The notes under the pieces are model-generated. The model was given only the letters and a program-made list of their open reading frames with translations, searched no databases and was not told where the DNA came from. The position numbers and the translations under genes were made by a program. Shown here one piece after another: positions 36,709 through 46,097 of a stretch of 64,000 nt of DNA. Numbering within the stretch: the stretch's first letter is position 1; every line of letters begins with the position of its first letter. Source of the DNA: Luteibacter yeojuensis (GTDB lineage Bacteria; Pseudomonadota; Gammaproteobacteria; Xanthomonadales; Rhodanobacteraceae). The stretch covers positions 2,418,001 through 2,482,000 of the forward strand of contig NZ_JAAQTL010000001.1 of assembly GCF_011742875.1 (NCBI RefSeq). The letters run 5' to 3'.

Positions 36709-37839
36709 TCAACCCTTGTCGACGCGCACGCGGGCGCCGTCGACGAGCAGCATCTGGCCTTCCGTGACGACGCGTTCGCCCGCCTGCAGGCCCTTGTCGA
36801 CGACCACGCGGTCCGCGGTGGTCGCGCCCGTCGCGATCGTACGTTGTTCCACCGTGCCGTCCGCCTTCACCACGAAGACGAAGGTGCCCGCCGTGGAACT
36901 CTGCAAGGCGACCACGGGAATGCTCACCGCGTCGGACAAACGCGTGGTGGGCAGCGTCACTTCCGCGAACTGGCCCGGCGTGAGCCGTCCGTCGGCGTTC
37001 TCGAAACGCCCCTTCAGGACGATGGTGCCGGTGGTGGCGTCCACGCTGTTGTCGATGAATTCCAGTTCGCCGTTCAGCGGCGCGCCGTCGTCGCCTGGAA
37101 TCTTCGCATGCACCGGCAGGGGCCCGCGGCGCACGCTGTTGCGCACGGCGGCGAGGCTGTCCTCGGGAATGGAGAAGGCGACGCGGATCGGGTCCACTTC
37201 GTTGAGCACCACGATGTCGGTGGTATCCGCGCTGAGCGTCGCGCCGGGATAGGCCAGCGGCGCACCGGTCACCCCGTCGAAGGGTGCGACGATGGTGGTG
37301 AAGTCCAGCTGGGTCTTGGCGGCGCGTGCCGCCGCGCGATCGCTCTCGAGGGCGGCGCGGGCCACGCCGAGGTTCGCCTTGTAGAGGTCGAAATCCGCCC
37401 GGCTGACAAAGCCCTTGCCGAGCATGTTCTGGTAGCGGGCCTGGTCGGCCTCGGCCTTCGCCAGCTGGGCCTGGTCGCGGGCCACGTTGCCCATGGCCTC
37501 GTCGTACGCGGCCTGCAGCGGACGGGGATCCACCTTTGCCAGCAGGTCCCCCTTCTTCACGTGCGCGCCGGGCGTGAACGCGAGGGATTCGAGCTGGCCG
37601 TCGACACGGGAGCGGACGTTCACCGTGGAATAGGCCTCGGCGCGTCCGATGACCTTCAGGGACAGGTCGATCTCGCCGCGTGTCGCCACCGCCGTGGTGA
37701 CCGGGACGCCGGCCGTCGGCGCCTTGGCCGCGGGCTTGGCCTTGCCACCGGCTTCGTGCCGCCACATGCCGAAAACGATGGCCGCCACCGCCACGAGGAC
37801 GACGATGAGGAGGAGTTTCTTCCCGGGGGATCGCTGCAT
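36709..37839 (-). CDS. RND efflux periplasmic adaptor (MdtA-like)
   Basis: 376 residues. N-terminal TM LLLIVVLVAVAAIVFGMW acts as signal-anchor. Lipoyl half-motifs read RAEAYSTVNVRSRVDGQLESL and IVAPFDGVTGAPLAYPGATL with a helical hairpin between them (QAAYDEAMGNVARDQAQLAK). Barrel domains contain SIPEDSLAAVRNSV and FENADGRLTPGQFAEVTLP, as in MdtA. GGAG lies 6 nt before ATG 37839; the longer start at 37890 is less likely. It is the first gene of the efflux operon, downstream of a perfect 12-bp palindrome and a MarR gene. Confidence 0.93.
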   Translation of the reverse strand: MQRSPGKKLLLIVVLVAVAAIVFGMWRHEAGGKAKPAAKAPTAGVPVTTAVATRGEIDLSLKVIGRAEAYSTVNVRSRVDGQLESLAFTPGAHVKKGDLLAKVDPRPLQAAYDEAMGNVARDQAQLAKAEADQARYQNMLGKGFVSRADFDLYKANLGVARAALESDRAAARAAKTQLDFTTIVAPFDGVTGAPLAYPGATLSADTTDIVVLNEVDPIRVAFSIPEDSLAAVRNSVRRGPLPVHAKIPGDDGAPLNGELEFIDNSVDATTGTIVLKGRFENADGRLTPGQFAEVTLPTTRLSDAVSIPVVALQSSTAGTFVFVVKADGTVEQRTIATGATTADRVVVDKGLQAGERVVTEGQMLLVDGARVRVDKG

Positions 37840-37905
37840 GGGGGGCTCCGGCCGAATCCTTGGGGTTCGGTCGCCACGCTGGGGAGGCATGGACTGGTTT
37901 CAGGG

Positions 37906-37917
37906 ACGGTTAACCGT
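37906..37917 (-). promoter_or_regulatory. 12-bp palindrome between marR-type gene and the RND operon
   Basis: ACGGTTAACCGT is a perfect palindrome 67 nt upstream of the adaptor start and 40 nt past the regulator's stop. TTAACCG with nearby TTAGC on the minus strand resembles the AT-centred dyads bound by MarR proteins. It is a candidate operator. Confidence 0.4.
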
Positions 37918-37956
37918 AAAAGCTAACGCACATGCCCGCGACCGGTTGACCTGGAT

Positions 37957-38415
37957 TCAGCTTTCCTCGCCGGGCCCGTCGAGGCCCTGGAGATTTTCCT
38001 TCATGCGGTCCAGCACGGCGAGCATGGTCTGCAGATCCGTGGTGGAAATGCCTTGGGTGGCGTCACGGCGAAGCCCCCGGGCGATATCCTCCATGTCGTC
38101 GATGACACCCCGGGCCTGGTCGGTATCGTGCAGGCGCCAGGCGCGGCGGTCCTTCGGATCGGCACGGCGCTCGACGAATCCCGCCGCTTGCAGGCGATCG
38201 ATGACGCGGCCTACGGCGATGGGCTCCATGTCCAGTTGTTCGGCCAGCTCGTTCTGGCGCATGCCGGGGCGCCGATGCAGTGCCTTCAGGGCGCGCCACT
38301 GCGCGCGGGTGAGTCCGAAGCGCACGGCCCGTCGGTCGAAGTGCTTGCGGAAGAGCAAAGTCACGTCGTTGATGAGGTATGCGAACGAGATATCTTCGAC
38401 TTTGAGTTCGGCCAT
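37957..38415 (-). CDS. MarR-family transcriptional regulator
   Basis: 152 residues from ATG 38415 (MAELKVEDISFAYLINDVT). Winged-helix core: GLTRAQWRALKALHRRPGMRQNELAEQLDMEPIAVGRVIDRLQAAGFVER in residues 40-88, and the wing RADPKDRRAWRLHDTD with its conserved D-R pair. Other in-frame starts are ATG 38448 and GTG 38475; none has a strong ribosome site. It precedes an RND efflux operon on the same strand and is probably its repressor, as in many MarR-efflux loci. It is divergent from the macrodomain gene. Confidence 0.9.
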   Translation of the reverse strand: MAELKVEDISFAYLINDVTLLFRKHFDRRAVRFGLTRAQWRALKALHRRPGMRQNELAEQLDMEPIAVGRVIDRLQAAGFVERRADPKDRRAWRLHDTDQARGVIDDMEDIARGLRRDATQGISTTDLQTMLAVLDRMKENLQGLDGPGEES

Positions 38416-38489
38416 GGCCTTTGGTGGATCGATGGTTGTCGGGGACATCGTAGCCAAATGCAACGTGGCCGTCACAAGGAGTTTTTCGT

Positions 38490-38996
38490 ATGAATTTCCA
38501 AGTGATCGAGACGGATATCACCACGCTGGCAGTGGACGCGATCGTGAATGCGGCGAACGAATCCCTGCTCGGTGGCGGCGGTGTCGACGGCGCGATCCAC
38601 CGCGCCGCCGGACCGGCTCTGCTGGCCGCTTGCCGGGCTTTGCCGGAAGTGCGCAGCGGTGTCCGCTGCCCAACCGGCGAAGCTCGCATCACGCCAGGCT
38701 TCGCCCTGCCCGCCCGCTTCGTCATCCATACGGCCGGGCCAGTCTGGCACGGTGGCGGCCGTGGCGAACCTGGCCTTCTGGCCGAGTGCTATACGAATTG
38801 CCTCAAAATCGCCTGCGACGAGGGCGTGGAATCCATCGCGTTTCCCGCCATCAGCGCAGGGATCTATGGCTACCCGGCGGAAGCCGCGGCCGAGATAGCC
38901 GTCCGTACGATCCGCGGGGCTGCCCGGCTCCCCCGGCGCGTCGTGTTCTGCACTTTCGGCGCCCGGATGACCGCCATTTACGAGACCCTCGTGTAG
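38490..38996 (+). CDS. Macrodomain ADP-ribose hydrolase (YmdB-like)
   Basis: 168 residues, one macrodomain. [34 protein letters not shown] near residue 8 holds the ADP-ribose-binding Asp and Asn and the GGGGVDGAI loop. [20 protein letters not shown] near 130 is the second phosphate loop. The family removes O-acetyl from O-acetyl-ADP-ribose or ADP-ribose from proteins; E. coli YmdB also modulates RNase III. AAGGAG lies 9 nt before ATG. Its stop codon is supplied by a half repeat (GTG TAG GAG CC). Confidence 0.95.
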   Translation: MNFQVIETDITTLAVDAIVNAANESLLGGGGVDGAIHRAAGPALLAACRALPEVRSGVRCPTGEARITPGFALPARFVIHTAGPVWHGGGRGEPGLLAECYTNCLKIACDEGVESIAFPAISAGIYGYPAEAAAEIAVRTIRGAARLPRRVVFCTFGARMTAIYETLV

Positions 38997-39017
38997 GAGC
39001 CGCCACAGCGGCTCCTG
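38993..39017. repeat. Half REP-like hairpin overlapping the macrodomain stop
   Basis: GTAGGAGCCGCCACAGCGGC followed by TCCTG forms a single short hairpin of the GTAGGAGC class, without the second arm. The TAG within GTAGGAG is the stop of the macrodomain gene. Confidence 0.7.
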
Positions 39018-39039
39018 CCCAGGCCGAAGAAGAGGGGGT

Positions 39040-40737
39040 CTACCGCGGGTACAGGGGCGGAAGCCCGCCGTCGTTCTTCGACGCGGCCGGGGTCGACCAG
39101 TCGAAGCCCCGCTCGAAGGCATCGCGGAGGATCGCGCCCGGTGCTTCGCCGCCCGCGAAGCGCGCCCGTTGCAGTGCCGCGATCGCGTCGGTCTGCGCTC
39201 CTTCGCGCAAGGCCGCCGACAGCTCGCCCAACGTCCGAAGGGGCGGGCGGACGGTGCGTGCCCACTGGAGCAGGCTACGTTCCATCGCCGCGAAGTCGGT
39301 TCCCGCGACCGTCTTGAGGAACAGCGCGTGCGCCGGGCGCTCCCGCGTCGGCGCGTCGGCCGGGGGCACGGCTTCCCGTGCCTGGCGAAGGCCGCCCTTG
39401 CGAGCGACGACGAACCACGCGACCAGCGTCAGCAGCCACAATGCCAGCGCGCCCACGAAGAGCGAGCGCCAGGGATAGCCGGCGTCCGGAACCGCGGATG
39501 TCGCGACGCCGGCAGCCGTGGTCGCCTTCGGCGAGGCAGCGGACGGCAACGTCACCGCACCCGCGGTCGTGGCCGGCGCCGCAGCACCGCCTTCCGCCAC
39601 GTCGATGTCCCGCGCGGGCACCGTCGCCACTTCGGGTTTGTCGGTGACGACGTTCCACCAGTGCAGTGTCGTGGACGGAATATGCAGCGTCCCCGCGCGC
39701 GTGGGCACGACGGCAAAACCCTGCTGCCGGCGGCCGGTGACCCAGGAACCGCTCAGGCCGCCGCCTGTCACGGCCTTGTCCGGATACACGTCCGCGCCGT
39801 CGAGCTTCGGCAGCGACAGCGCCGGCAGCGCCTCGAACGGCATGCCGGTGGCGGTCAGGTGCATGGTGAGCGTGAGGGGTTGTCCCACGCGTGCCTTGCC
39901 GTTCGCGGGCAGCCCATCGAGCGTCAGCTTCAGGTCGCGGGCCGGAATCCACGCCCCATCGGTCGCGGATGCGGGGCGTGCCCGCACGTCGACACGCACT
40001 TTCTCGGCCACCGCATTGACCGGTTGACCGGCACCGAAGAACGAATTGGCGTCGGTCGGGTCCACGGCCGTGCCCTGGAACGCGGGCGGCAGGATCTCGA
40101 GCGTGCCGGCGTGCTGCGGGAAGATGGCGTAATGCCGTTCCACGACATTGAAACGGCGACCGCCACGCATCGTCTGGTAGTTCGCGTCCTGGCCGACGCG
40201 GCGCACCTCGGCGCCCTCCGCCGTAGGGTCGCCCAACTGTCCGTCGGCGAGGTTCACCGAAAAATAGAGGCGCAACGTGTAGTCGATCTGCTGGCCTACA
40301 TAGGCCCGCCTGGGCTCGGCCGTGCCCTCGAGCGCGACGGGGCGGTCCGCGGCCGGGGTACCCGTATCGCTGGACGCCACGACGTCGAGGGACGCCGGCT
40401 GCGTCCGCTGGCCGCCGATCGACAAGGCAGGAACGGTGAGGTGTCCTTCGCGGCGCGGACGCAGCGCGATGCCGAGGATCGTCTTCGATTCGCGCTTTCC
40501 GTCGATGATGCTCAGCGTGTGGTTCGTGGAGGTGCCGAGAACGATGAAGTCGGGCGTCAACGGCGAGAGATCGGGCGAATCCGTCGTCTGGTCGCCGATC
40601 TCGATGTTCAGCGTCACCGTTTCGCCCACGCCCACCCTGCTTCGGTCGAGCGAAGCGACGGGCGCCGAGTCCTGCGCCCAGGCAAGTAGCGGCACGCATC
40701 CCAGGACGAGGCCGAGCAGGATCCCGCGCATTCTCAT
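39040..40737 (-). CDS. batD: BatD-like protein
   Basis: 565 residues. Signal peptide MRMRGILLGLVLGCVPLLAWAQ. Immunoglobulin-like beta repeats occupy the first 400 residues (ASLDRSRVGVGETVTLNIEIG; YVGQQIDYTLRLYFSVNLAD; GQPLTLTMHLTATGMPFEAL). Then comes an Ala/Thr/Pro linker, one TM (LFVGALALWLLTLVAWFVVA) and a cytoplasmic tail with two helices. BatD proteins were first named in a Bacteroides aerotolerance operon; the biochemical role is not established. It is last in the MoxR-VWA operon, its start overlapping the preceding stop by 4 nt. Confidence 0.88.
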   Translation of the reverse strand: MRMRGILLGLVLGCVPLLAWAQDSAPVASLDRSRVGVGETVTLNIEIGDQTTDSPDLSPLTPDFIVLGTSTNHTLSIIDGKRESKTILGIALRPRREGHLTVPALSIGGQRTQPASLDVVASSDTGTPAADRPVALEGTAEPRRAYVGQQIDYTLRLYFSVNLADGQLGDPTAEGAEVRRVGQDANYQTMRGGRRFNVVERHYAIFPQHAGTLEILPPAFQGTAVDPTDANSFFGAGQPVNAVAEKVRVDVRARPASATDGAWIPARDLKLTLDGLPANGKARVGQPLTLTMHLTATGMPFEALPALSLPKLDGADVYPDKAVTGGGLSGSWVTGRRQQGFAVVPTRAGTLHIPSTTLHWWNVVTDKPEVATVPARDIDVAEGGAAAPATTAGAVTLPSAASPKATTAAGVATSAVPDAGYPWRSLFVGALALWLLTLVAWFVVARKGGLRQAREAVPPADAPTRERPAHALFLKTVAGTDFAAMERSLLQWARTVRPPLRTLGELSAALREGAQTDAIAALQRARFAGGEAPGAILRDAFERGFDWSTPAASKNDGGLPPLYPR

Positions 40738-42629
40738 TCTTCCGGCTCCGCGCCATGGCGGCGTTGGTATTCGAGCATGAACTTCCTCCGCAACAAGCCA
40801 CCCGGATCGTCGGGCACGCGCATCAGCGCGCGCCGCACGTCGGCCGGCAGTTTCGACGATGCATCGTCGCCGGATACCGCGCCGAGATCGTGTTCCCTGC
40901 CGGCATCCTTCCCTTCGCCCCTGGCGGCGAGGGCCTGGTCCATCTTCTGCTTCAGTGCGGCCTGCGCCTGTTGCGCCTGCGCGCGCTCGGCTTCGGATTT
41001 CGCCGTCGCATCGCCCTTCGGGGCCTGCGCCTTGCCGTTGTCCTTGCTGCGATCGCCGCCCTCGCCTTCGCCCGCCTTGTCCTGCGCGCCCTGCTGTTCG
41101 CCGTTCTCGTTGCCGTCGGCACCGGATTGCCGGCCGCTTTCGCCTTGCTTCCCGTCCTTGCCGTCCTGCTGTCCCTGCCGCTGGTCCTTGTCGCCCTGTT
41201 GGCCTTTCCGGTCCTCGTCACGGTCGCCCGAACCACCCTGCTTGTCCTGCTGCTTCGGCTTGTTCTCTTGCTGCTGCTTCAGGAAATCGGCGACGGCCTT
41301 CCGGTTGGCCGCGGCATCCTCATTGCGCGGATTCGCCTTCAGCGCGCGGTCGTAAGCGGCGAGGGCGTCCTGATAGCGCTGCTGCTTCGCGAGCGCGTTG
41401 CCGAGGTTGTACTGCGAGTCGCTGTCCTTGCGTGGAGCGAGCGCCTTCTCCGCGGCGGCGTAGTCGCCCGCGCGATAGGCGGCCGCGCCGCGCAGGGCCG
41501 GATCCTTCGCCAGGGCCTGCGCCTGCTGCGCATGACCCTGCGCCAGCGCGTTCGCCGCCTGCTGATCGCGCGTGCGGAACAGGTCGGTGATGCCGTCCGC
41601 ACGCGCCGGCGAGAGTGGCGCGAGGGCCAGCGCGAACACCAGCAGCCAGCCGCGCCGGAACGCGAGCGCCACGATCGGCAGCAACGGAAGCAGCAGCCAG
41701 GGGCCGCGGTCCTGCCACTCCCCCGAAGCGGTGCCCTCTACCGCCTGCCCTCCGCCGTCGCGGTGCGCGAAGCCGGCCAGGGCCTCCACGTCCGACGCAT
41801 CGCCCGCGACCGGGACGAAGCGGCCACCGCCCGCGCCGGCGACCGAGGCCAGCGACGCGTCGTCCCGCTGCGCCATCACGATCGTGCCGCGCGCGTCCTT
41901 CAGGAAGCCACCGTCGTCCGTGGCGATGGGACCGCCACGCACGCTGCCGATGCCGAGCACCGACACGCTATCGCCGGCGACGCGTGCGCGCCGTGCCGCG
42001 GCCACGGCCGCGGCATCCGCGCGATCGGTCACCAGGACGATGGAGCCGCCGCGCAGGTCGGCGCGGCGAATGAGGTCGGCGGCGAGGTCGATCGCCTTGC
42101 CAGGGTCGTCGCCGTCCACGGGCATGGTGTCCGGCGCGAGCGCATTAAGGAGGTCGTCGACGCTGTGTGCGTCCGTCGTGAGCGGTGCGACGGTGAAGGC
42201 TTCGCCCGTATAGGCGACGAGCGCGTTCAAGCCGTCACGGTTCGCCGCGTAAAGTTCGCGCACCTTGTAGCGCGCGCGGCTGAGCCGGTCGGGTACGACA
42301 TCGTGCGACAGCATGCGCGGCGACATGGACACCACCACGACCTGCGCGGCGCGCTCGGCGAACAGCGGTTGTGTCTGCCTGTTCCACGACGGGCCCGCGA
42401 GAGCCAGGATGGACAGCAGCGCCGCAGTGGCGAACGCGGCGACGGGCGCGCGCGACGCCGACGGCGTGCCGTCGAGCAGGTACGGGAGCAGCGCCGGGTC
42501 GGCGAGGCGCGCGAGCATGCGCTCGCCAGGCCTGCGCCGGCCCACGAGCCATGCCAGCACCGGCACCAGGAAGAGCAGCCACAGCCAGCGCGGCTCGAGG
42601 AAATGGAAGTCGGCGAACCAGGCCGTCAT
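40734..42629 (-). CDS. BatB/BatC fusion: VWA domain with degenerate MIDAS plus TPR
   Basis: 631 residues. Two N-terminal TMs (LWLLFLVPVLAWLVG; AFATAALLSILALAGPSW) lead to a VWA domain (95-300). The DxSxS metal site is replaced by Ser101-Met-Ser103-Pro-Arg105 (VVVVSMSPRMLSHDV), so metal binding is doubtful. TM helices (WLLLPLLPIVALAF; LLVFALALAPLSPARA) precede TPRs (YNLGNALAKQQRYQDALAAYDRAL). A highly polar Gln/Lys/Gly/Asp tail (about 480-570) and a conserved end, PADVRRALMRVPDDPGGLLRRKF, follow. BatB and BatC are fused. ATG 42629 overlaps the upstream stop by 4 nt. Confidence 0.9.
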   Translation of the reverse strand: MTAWFADFHFLEPRWLWLLFLVPVLAWLVGRRRPGERMLARLADPALLPYLLDGTPSASRAPVAAFATAALLSILALAGPSWNRQTQPLFAERAAQVVVVSMSPRMLSHDVVPDRLSRARYKVRELYAANRDGLNALVAYTGEAFTVAPLTTDAHSVDDLLNALAPDTMPVDGDDPGKAIDLAADLIRRADLRGGSIVLVTDRADAAAVAAARRARVAGDSVSVLGIGSVRGGPIATDDGGFLKDARGTIVMAQRDDASLASVAGAGGGRFVPVAGDASDVEALAGFAHRDGGGQAVEGTASGEWQDRGPWLLLPLLPIVALAFRRGWLLVFALALAPLSPARADGITDLFRTRDQQAANALAQGHAQQAQALAKDPALRGAAAYRAGDYAAAEKALAPRKDSDSQYNLGNALAKQQRYQDALAAYDRALKANPRNEDAAANRKAVADFLKQQQENKPKQQDKQGGSGDRDEDRKGQQGDKDQRQGQQDGKDGKQGESGRQSGADGNENGEQQGAQDKAGEGEGGDRSKDNGKAQAPKGDATAKSEAERAQAQQAQAALKQKMDQALAARGEGKDAGREHDLGAVSGDDASSKLPADVRRALMRVPDDPGGLLRRKFMLEYQRRHGAEPEE

Positions 42630-43612
42630 GCGACTCCCCTCCTTCCGGCATAGCGTGGAAGCACGGCAAGGGCGAAGAGAACGAGCGAGATGACCAGCGG
42701 CCAGCGGAACAGTTCGAAACGCGGCCGCAGTGCGGCACCTTGCTGCGGCACGGGCTCGAGGGCATCGATGGCGCGGTACGCCTTGGCCAGTTCGTCCGTG
42801 TCGGTGGCGCGGAAGAAGCGGCCACCGGTCTGGTTCGCGATGTCGGTAAGCATGCCGACATCGAGATCCGCGGAGGGGTTCACGACGCGGCTGCCGAAGA
42901 AGTCGGGGACGCGCATGGCGTTGGCACCGATGCCGATGGTGTAGACGCGCACGCCTGCCGCTTTCGCGGCGCGCGCCGCTTCGCGCGGCGCTATCGAGCC
43001 CGCGTTGTTGACGCCGTCGGTGAGCAGCACGACCACGCGTGCTTGCTCGGGCATGTCGGCAAGGCGCTTCACGGCGACGGCCAGCGCATCGCCGATGGCC
43101 GTCTCGCGGCCGGGCAGACCCACGACGGCGCCATGCAACTGCGCGCGTACGGCGTCGAGGTCGTAGGTGAGCGGCGTGACCAGGTAGGCCTGCGAACCGA
43201 ACAGGATCAGGCCCAGCTCGTCCCCCGCGCGGCGGTCGATGAAGTCGCCGGCGATCGCCTCGACGGCGGCGAAACGCGTCACCTGGCGGCCAGCCAGCCG
43301 CATGTCGTCGAGCGACATGCTGCCGGAGAGGTCGACCGCCATCATCAGCGCGCGGCCGCTGCGCCTCTGCGGCTCGGGGGGACCGAGGTGCTGCGGGCGC
43401 GCCGCCGCGGCGACGAGGCAAAGCCAGGCCAGCGCGAGCAGGACGGTCGCCGCAAACGGCGCGCGGGTCAGCGAGGACTGCACGAGCGACAGGCCGGGCT
43501 GCGGCAGGTTCAGCGCCTGCGCGGGTTTCAACGGACGCAGGACATGGCGCAGCAACCAGGGCAGCGGCAGGGCGAGGAACATCCAGGGCCAGGCGAACTC
43601 AGGCAGCGGCAT
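42626..43612 (-). CDS. batA: BatA-like VWA membrane protein with intact MIDAS
   Basis: 328 residues. The N terminus has two hydrophobic segments (MFLALPLPWLLRHVL; FAATVLLALAWLCLVAAAA). The VWA domain runs about 85-290 with MIDAS Asp94-Leu-Ser96-Gly-Ser98 (LMMAVDLSGSMSLDDM) and the second metal Asp in VVVLLTDGVNNAGS. A C-terminal TM (WPLVISLVLFALAVLPRY) anchors it. It overlaps the DUF4381 stop by 14 nt and the next VWA gene by 4. Intact here but lost in the neighbour, the metal site suggests the two VWA proteins have diverged in role. Confidence 0.9.
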   Translation of the reverse strand: MPLPEFAWPWMFLALPLPWLLRHVLRPLKPAQALNLPQPGLSLVQSSLTRAPFAATVLLALAWLCLVAAAARPQHLGPPEPQRRSGRALMMAVDLSGSMSLDDMRLAGRQVTRFAAVEAIAGDFIDRRAGDELGLILFGSQAYLVTPLTYDLDAVRAQLHGAVVGLPGRETAIGDALAVAVKRLADMPEQARVVVLLTDGVNNAGSIAPREAARAAKAAGVRVYTIGIGANAMRVPDFFGSRVVNPSADLDVGMLTDIANQTGGRFFRATDTDELAKAYRAIDALEPVPQQGAALRPRFELFRWPLVISLVLFALAVLPRYAGRRGVA

Positions 43613-44081
43613 GCGCGCGCCTCCTGCGCATCGCCGCGCGCACCCAGGCCTCGACCTCGCGTGCCGACCGTGCCACGTCGAGGTCGGCGCCGCGCCGGTA
43701 TTTCGCTTCGTCCAGCTCGGCGAGCGCGGCCACGTCGTGCGCCGGCGTCATCGCGGCGAGGGCGTCGCGCCACGCCGCGCCCGACAGCGTGACGCTGCGT
43801 GGGTCGCGCATGCGCGCCACGCGGCGGACGAGCTGGCTTGCCGCGGCCGCGAACGCGAGGGCGTCGCCGTTCTCGGCGTGCCGTGCGGTTGCTTCGCGCA
43901 GGTCGGCAAGCGATGCGTCGACATAGCGACGCCACGCCGCCCGCCGGCGCAGCGCGACGACGAGGACGGTCACGCCTAGCGCGAAAAGGGCAAGCAGTAC
44001 CCACCAGCCCGGTGCCAGCGGCCACCACGGCGACACCTGGGGCAGGTGGATGTCGCGGAGTTCGGGCCCGTTCGACGGCAT
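43599..44081 (-). CDS. DUF4381 small membrane protein
   Basis: 160 residues. After LRDIHLPQVSPWWPLAPGWW comes one TM (LLALFALGVTVLVVALRRRA), then a cytoplasmic domain with VDASLADLREATARHAENGD and FAAAASQLVRRVARMRDP. The conserved LHDIHLP/QVSxWPPAPGWW pattern marks DUF4381. Members sit between DUF58 and VWA genes in MoxR operons and may scaffold them; function is unknown. ATG overlaps the preceding stop (TCA/CAT), implying coupled translation. Confidence 0.88.
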   Translation of the reverse strand: MPSNGPELRDIHLPQVSPWWPLAPGWWVLLALFALGVTVLVVALRRRAAWRRYVDASLADLREATARHAENGDALAFAAAASQLVRRVARMRDPRSVTLSGAAWRDALAAMTPAHDVAALAELDEAKYRRGADLDVARSAREVEAWVRAAMRRRRAHAAA

Positions 44082-44997
44082 CAGCGTGCCCTCGCCGTGC
44101 CGAGCAAGGCCACGACGGCATCGAGCGGATCGGCGCTCGTATCCACCGTGCGGTGACGCAATCCGAGGCCGTTGCAGAGTTCTTCCAGGCGACGGCGGCC
44201 GTCGCCCAGGCCACGGGCGAAATCCGCGCGCTGGCGCTCGCCCTCCAGCACGATGTCGTAGTGCACGCCGCGATGGGCGAAGGGGTAGCGCCCCGCCGGC
44301 GGCTCGGACAGTTCCAGCGGATCGGCGACGGTCAGTACCGCCACTTCCGCCTTGGCGACGAGGCCGAGCATGCGTCCACGCGCCGCCGCGTCGACCGCGA
44401 AGCCATCGCTGACGAGCAGGACGCGCGAAGCGCCATGCATGAGCCGACCCGCACGCTGCAATGCCCCCGAAAGCGTCTCGTCCTCGCCCGGCGGCAAGGC
44501 GTCCCACGCGGCGAGGGCACCGGCAAAGGCCAATGCGCCGCGGGCGCCGCCCTGCGGCCGCAACAACTGGCGCTGCCCGCCGAAGGCGAGCACGCCGACG
44601 CGGTCCGCGCCGCGCACCGCGTACCACGCGGCCATGGTCGCCGCACGCGCGGCCTGCACGGACTTGAAGCGCGTGCGCGTACCGAAGCGCATGCTGGCGT
44701 TCGTATCGAGCAGGACCAGCAGGCGCCCTTCCCGTTCCTCCTGGAACAACTTCGTGTGCGCGACACCGCTGCGCGCGGTAAGCCGCCAGTCCATGCGGCG
44801 CACGTCGTCGCCGGCCTGGTAGACACGCGATTCGGCGTAATCCATGCCGCGGCCGTGCAACCGGCTCGGACGCTGCCCGCTGCGCTGCACGCGGGACATC
44901 ACTGGCGGCGCCGGCGCGCGGGCCACGCGCGAGCGCAGGGCGATCAGCTCGGGGAGCGACACATGGACGCGCCCGTCGGCGCTGGAAGCGGTGGCGG

Positions 44998-45001
<4 letters not shown>
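44081..45001 (-). CDS. DUF58 protein (VWA-like)
   Basis: 306 residues from GTG 45001 (frame overlaps the moxR stop by 4 nt). The DUF58 signature GRGMDYAESRVYQAGDDVRRMDWRLTARSG near residue 50 is followed by the VWA-like LFQEEREGRLLVLLDTNASMRFGT near 90. The MIDAS there is degenerate (DTNAS fits DxxxS only). DUF58 proteins accompany MoxR ATPases and may be their substrate adaptors. There is no signal peptide. Confidence 0.9.
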
Positions 45002-45990
<989 letters not shown>

Positions 45991-46097
45991 CGAGGGGTTC
46001 CCGGGCAAGGCTGAGGCCCGATGAGACCACAGACTGGCCCGGAAGTTTAGGGCCGAAGGTCAGCCTTGCGCCGGGGCAAGAGATCGACGCCGCGGCG

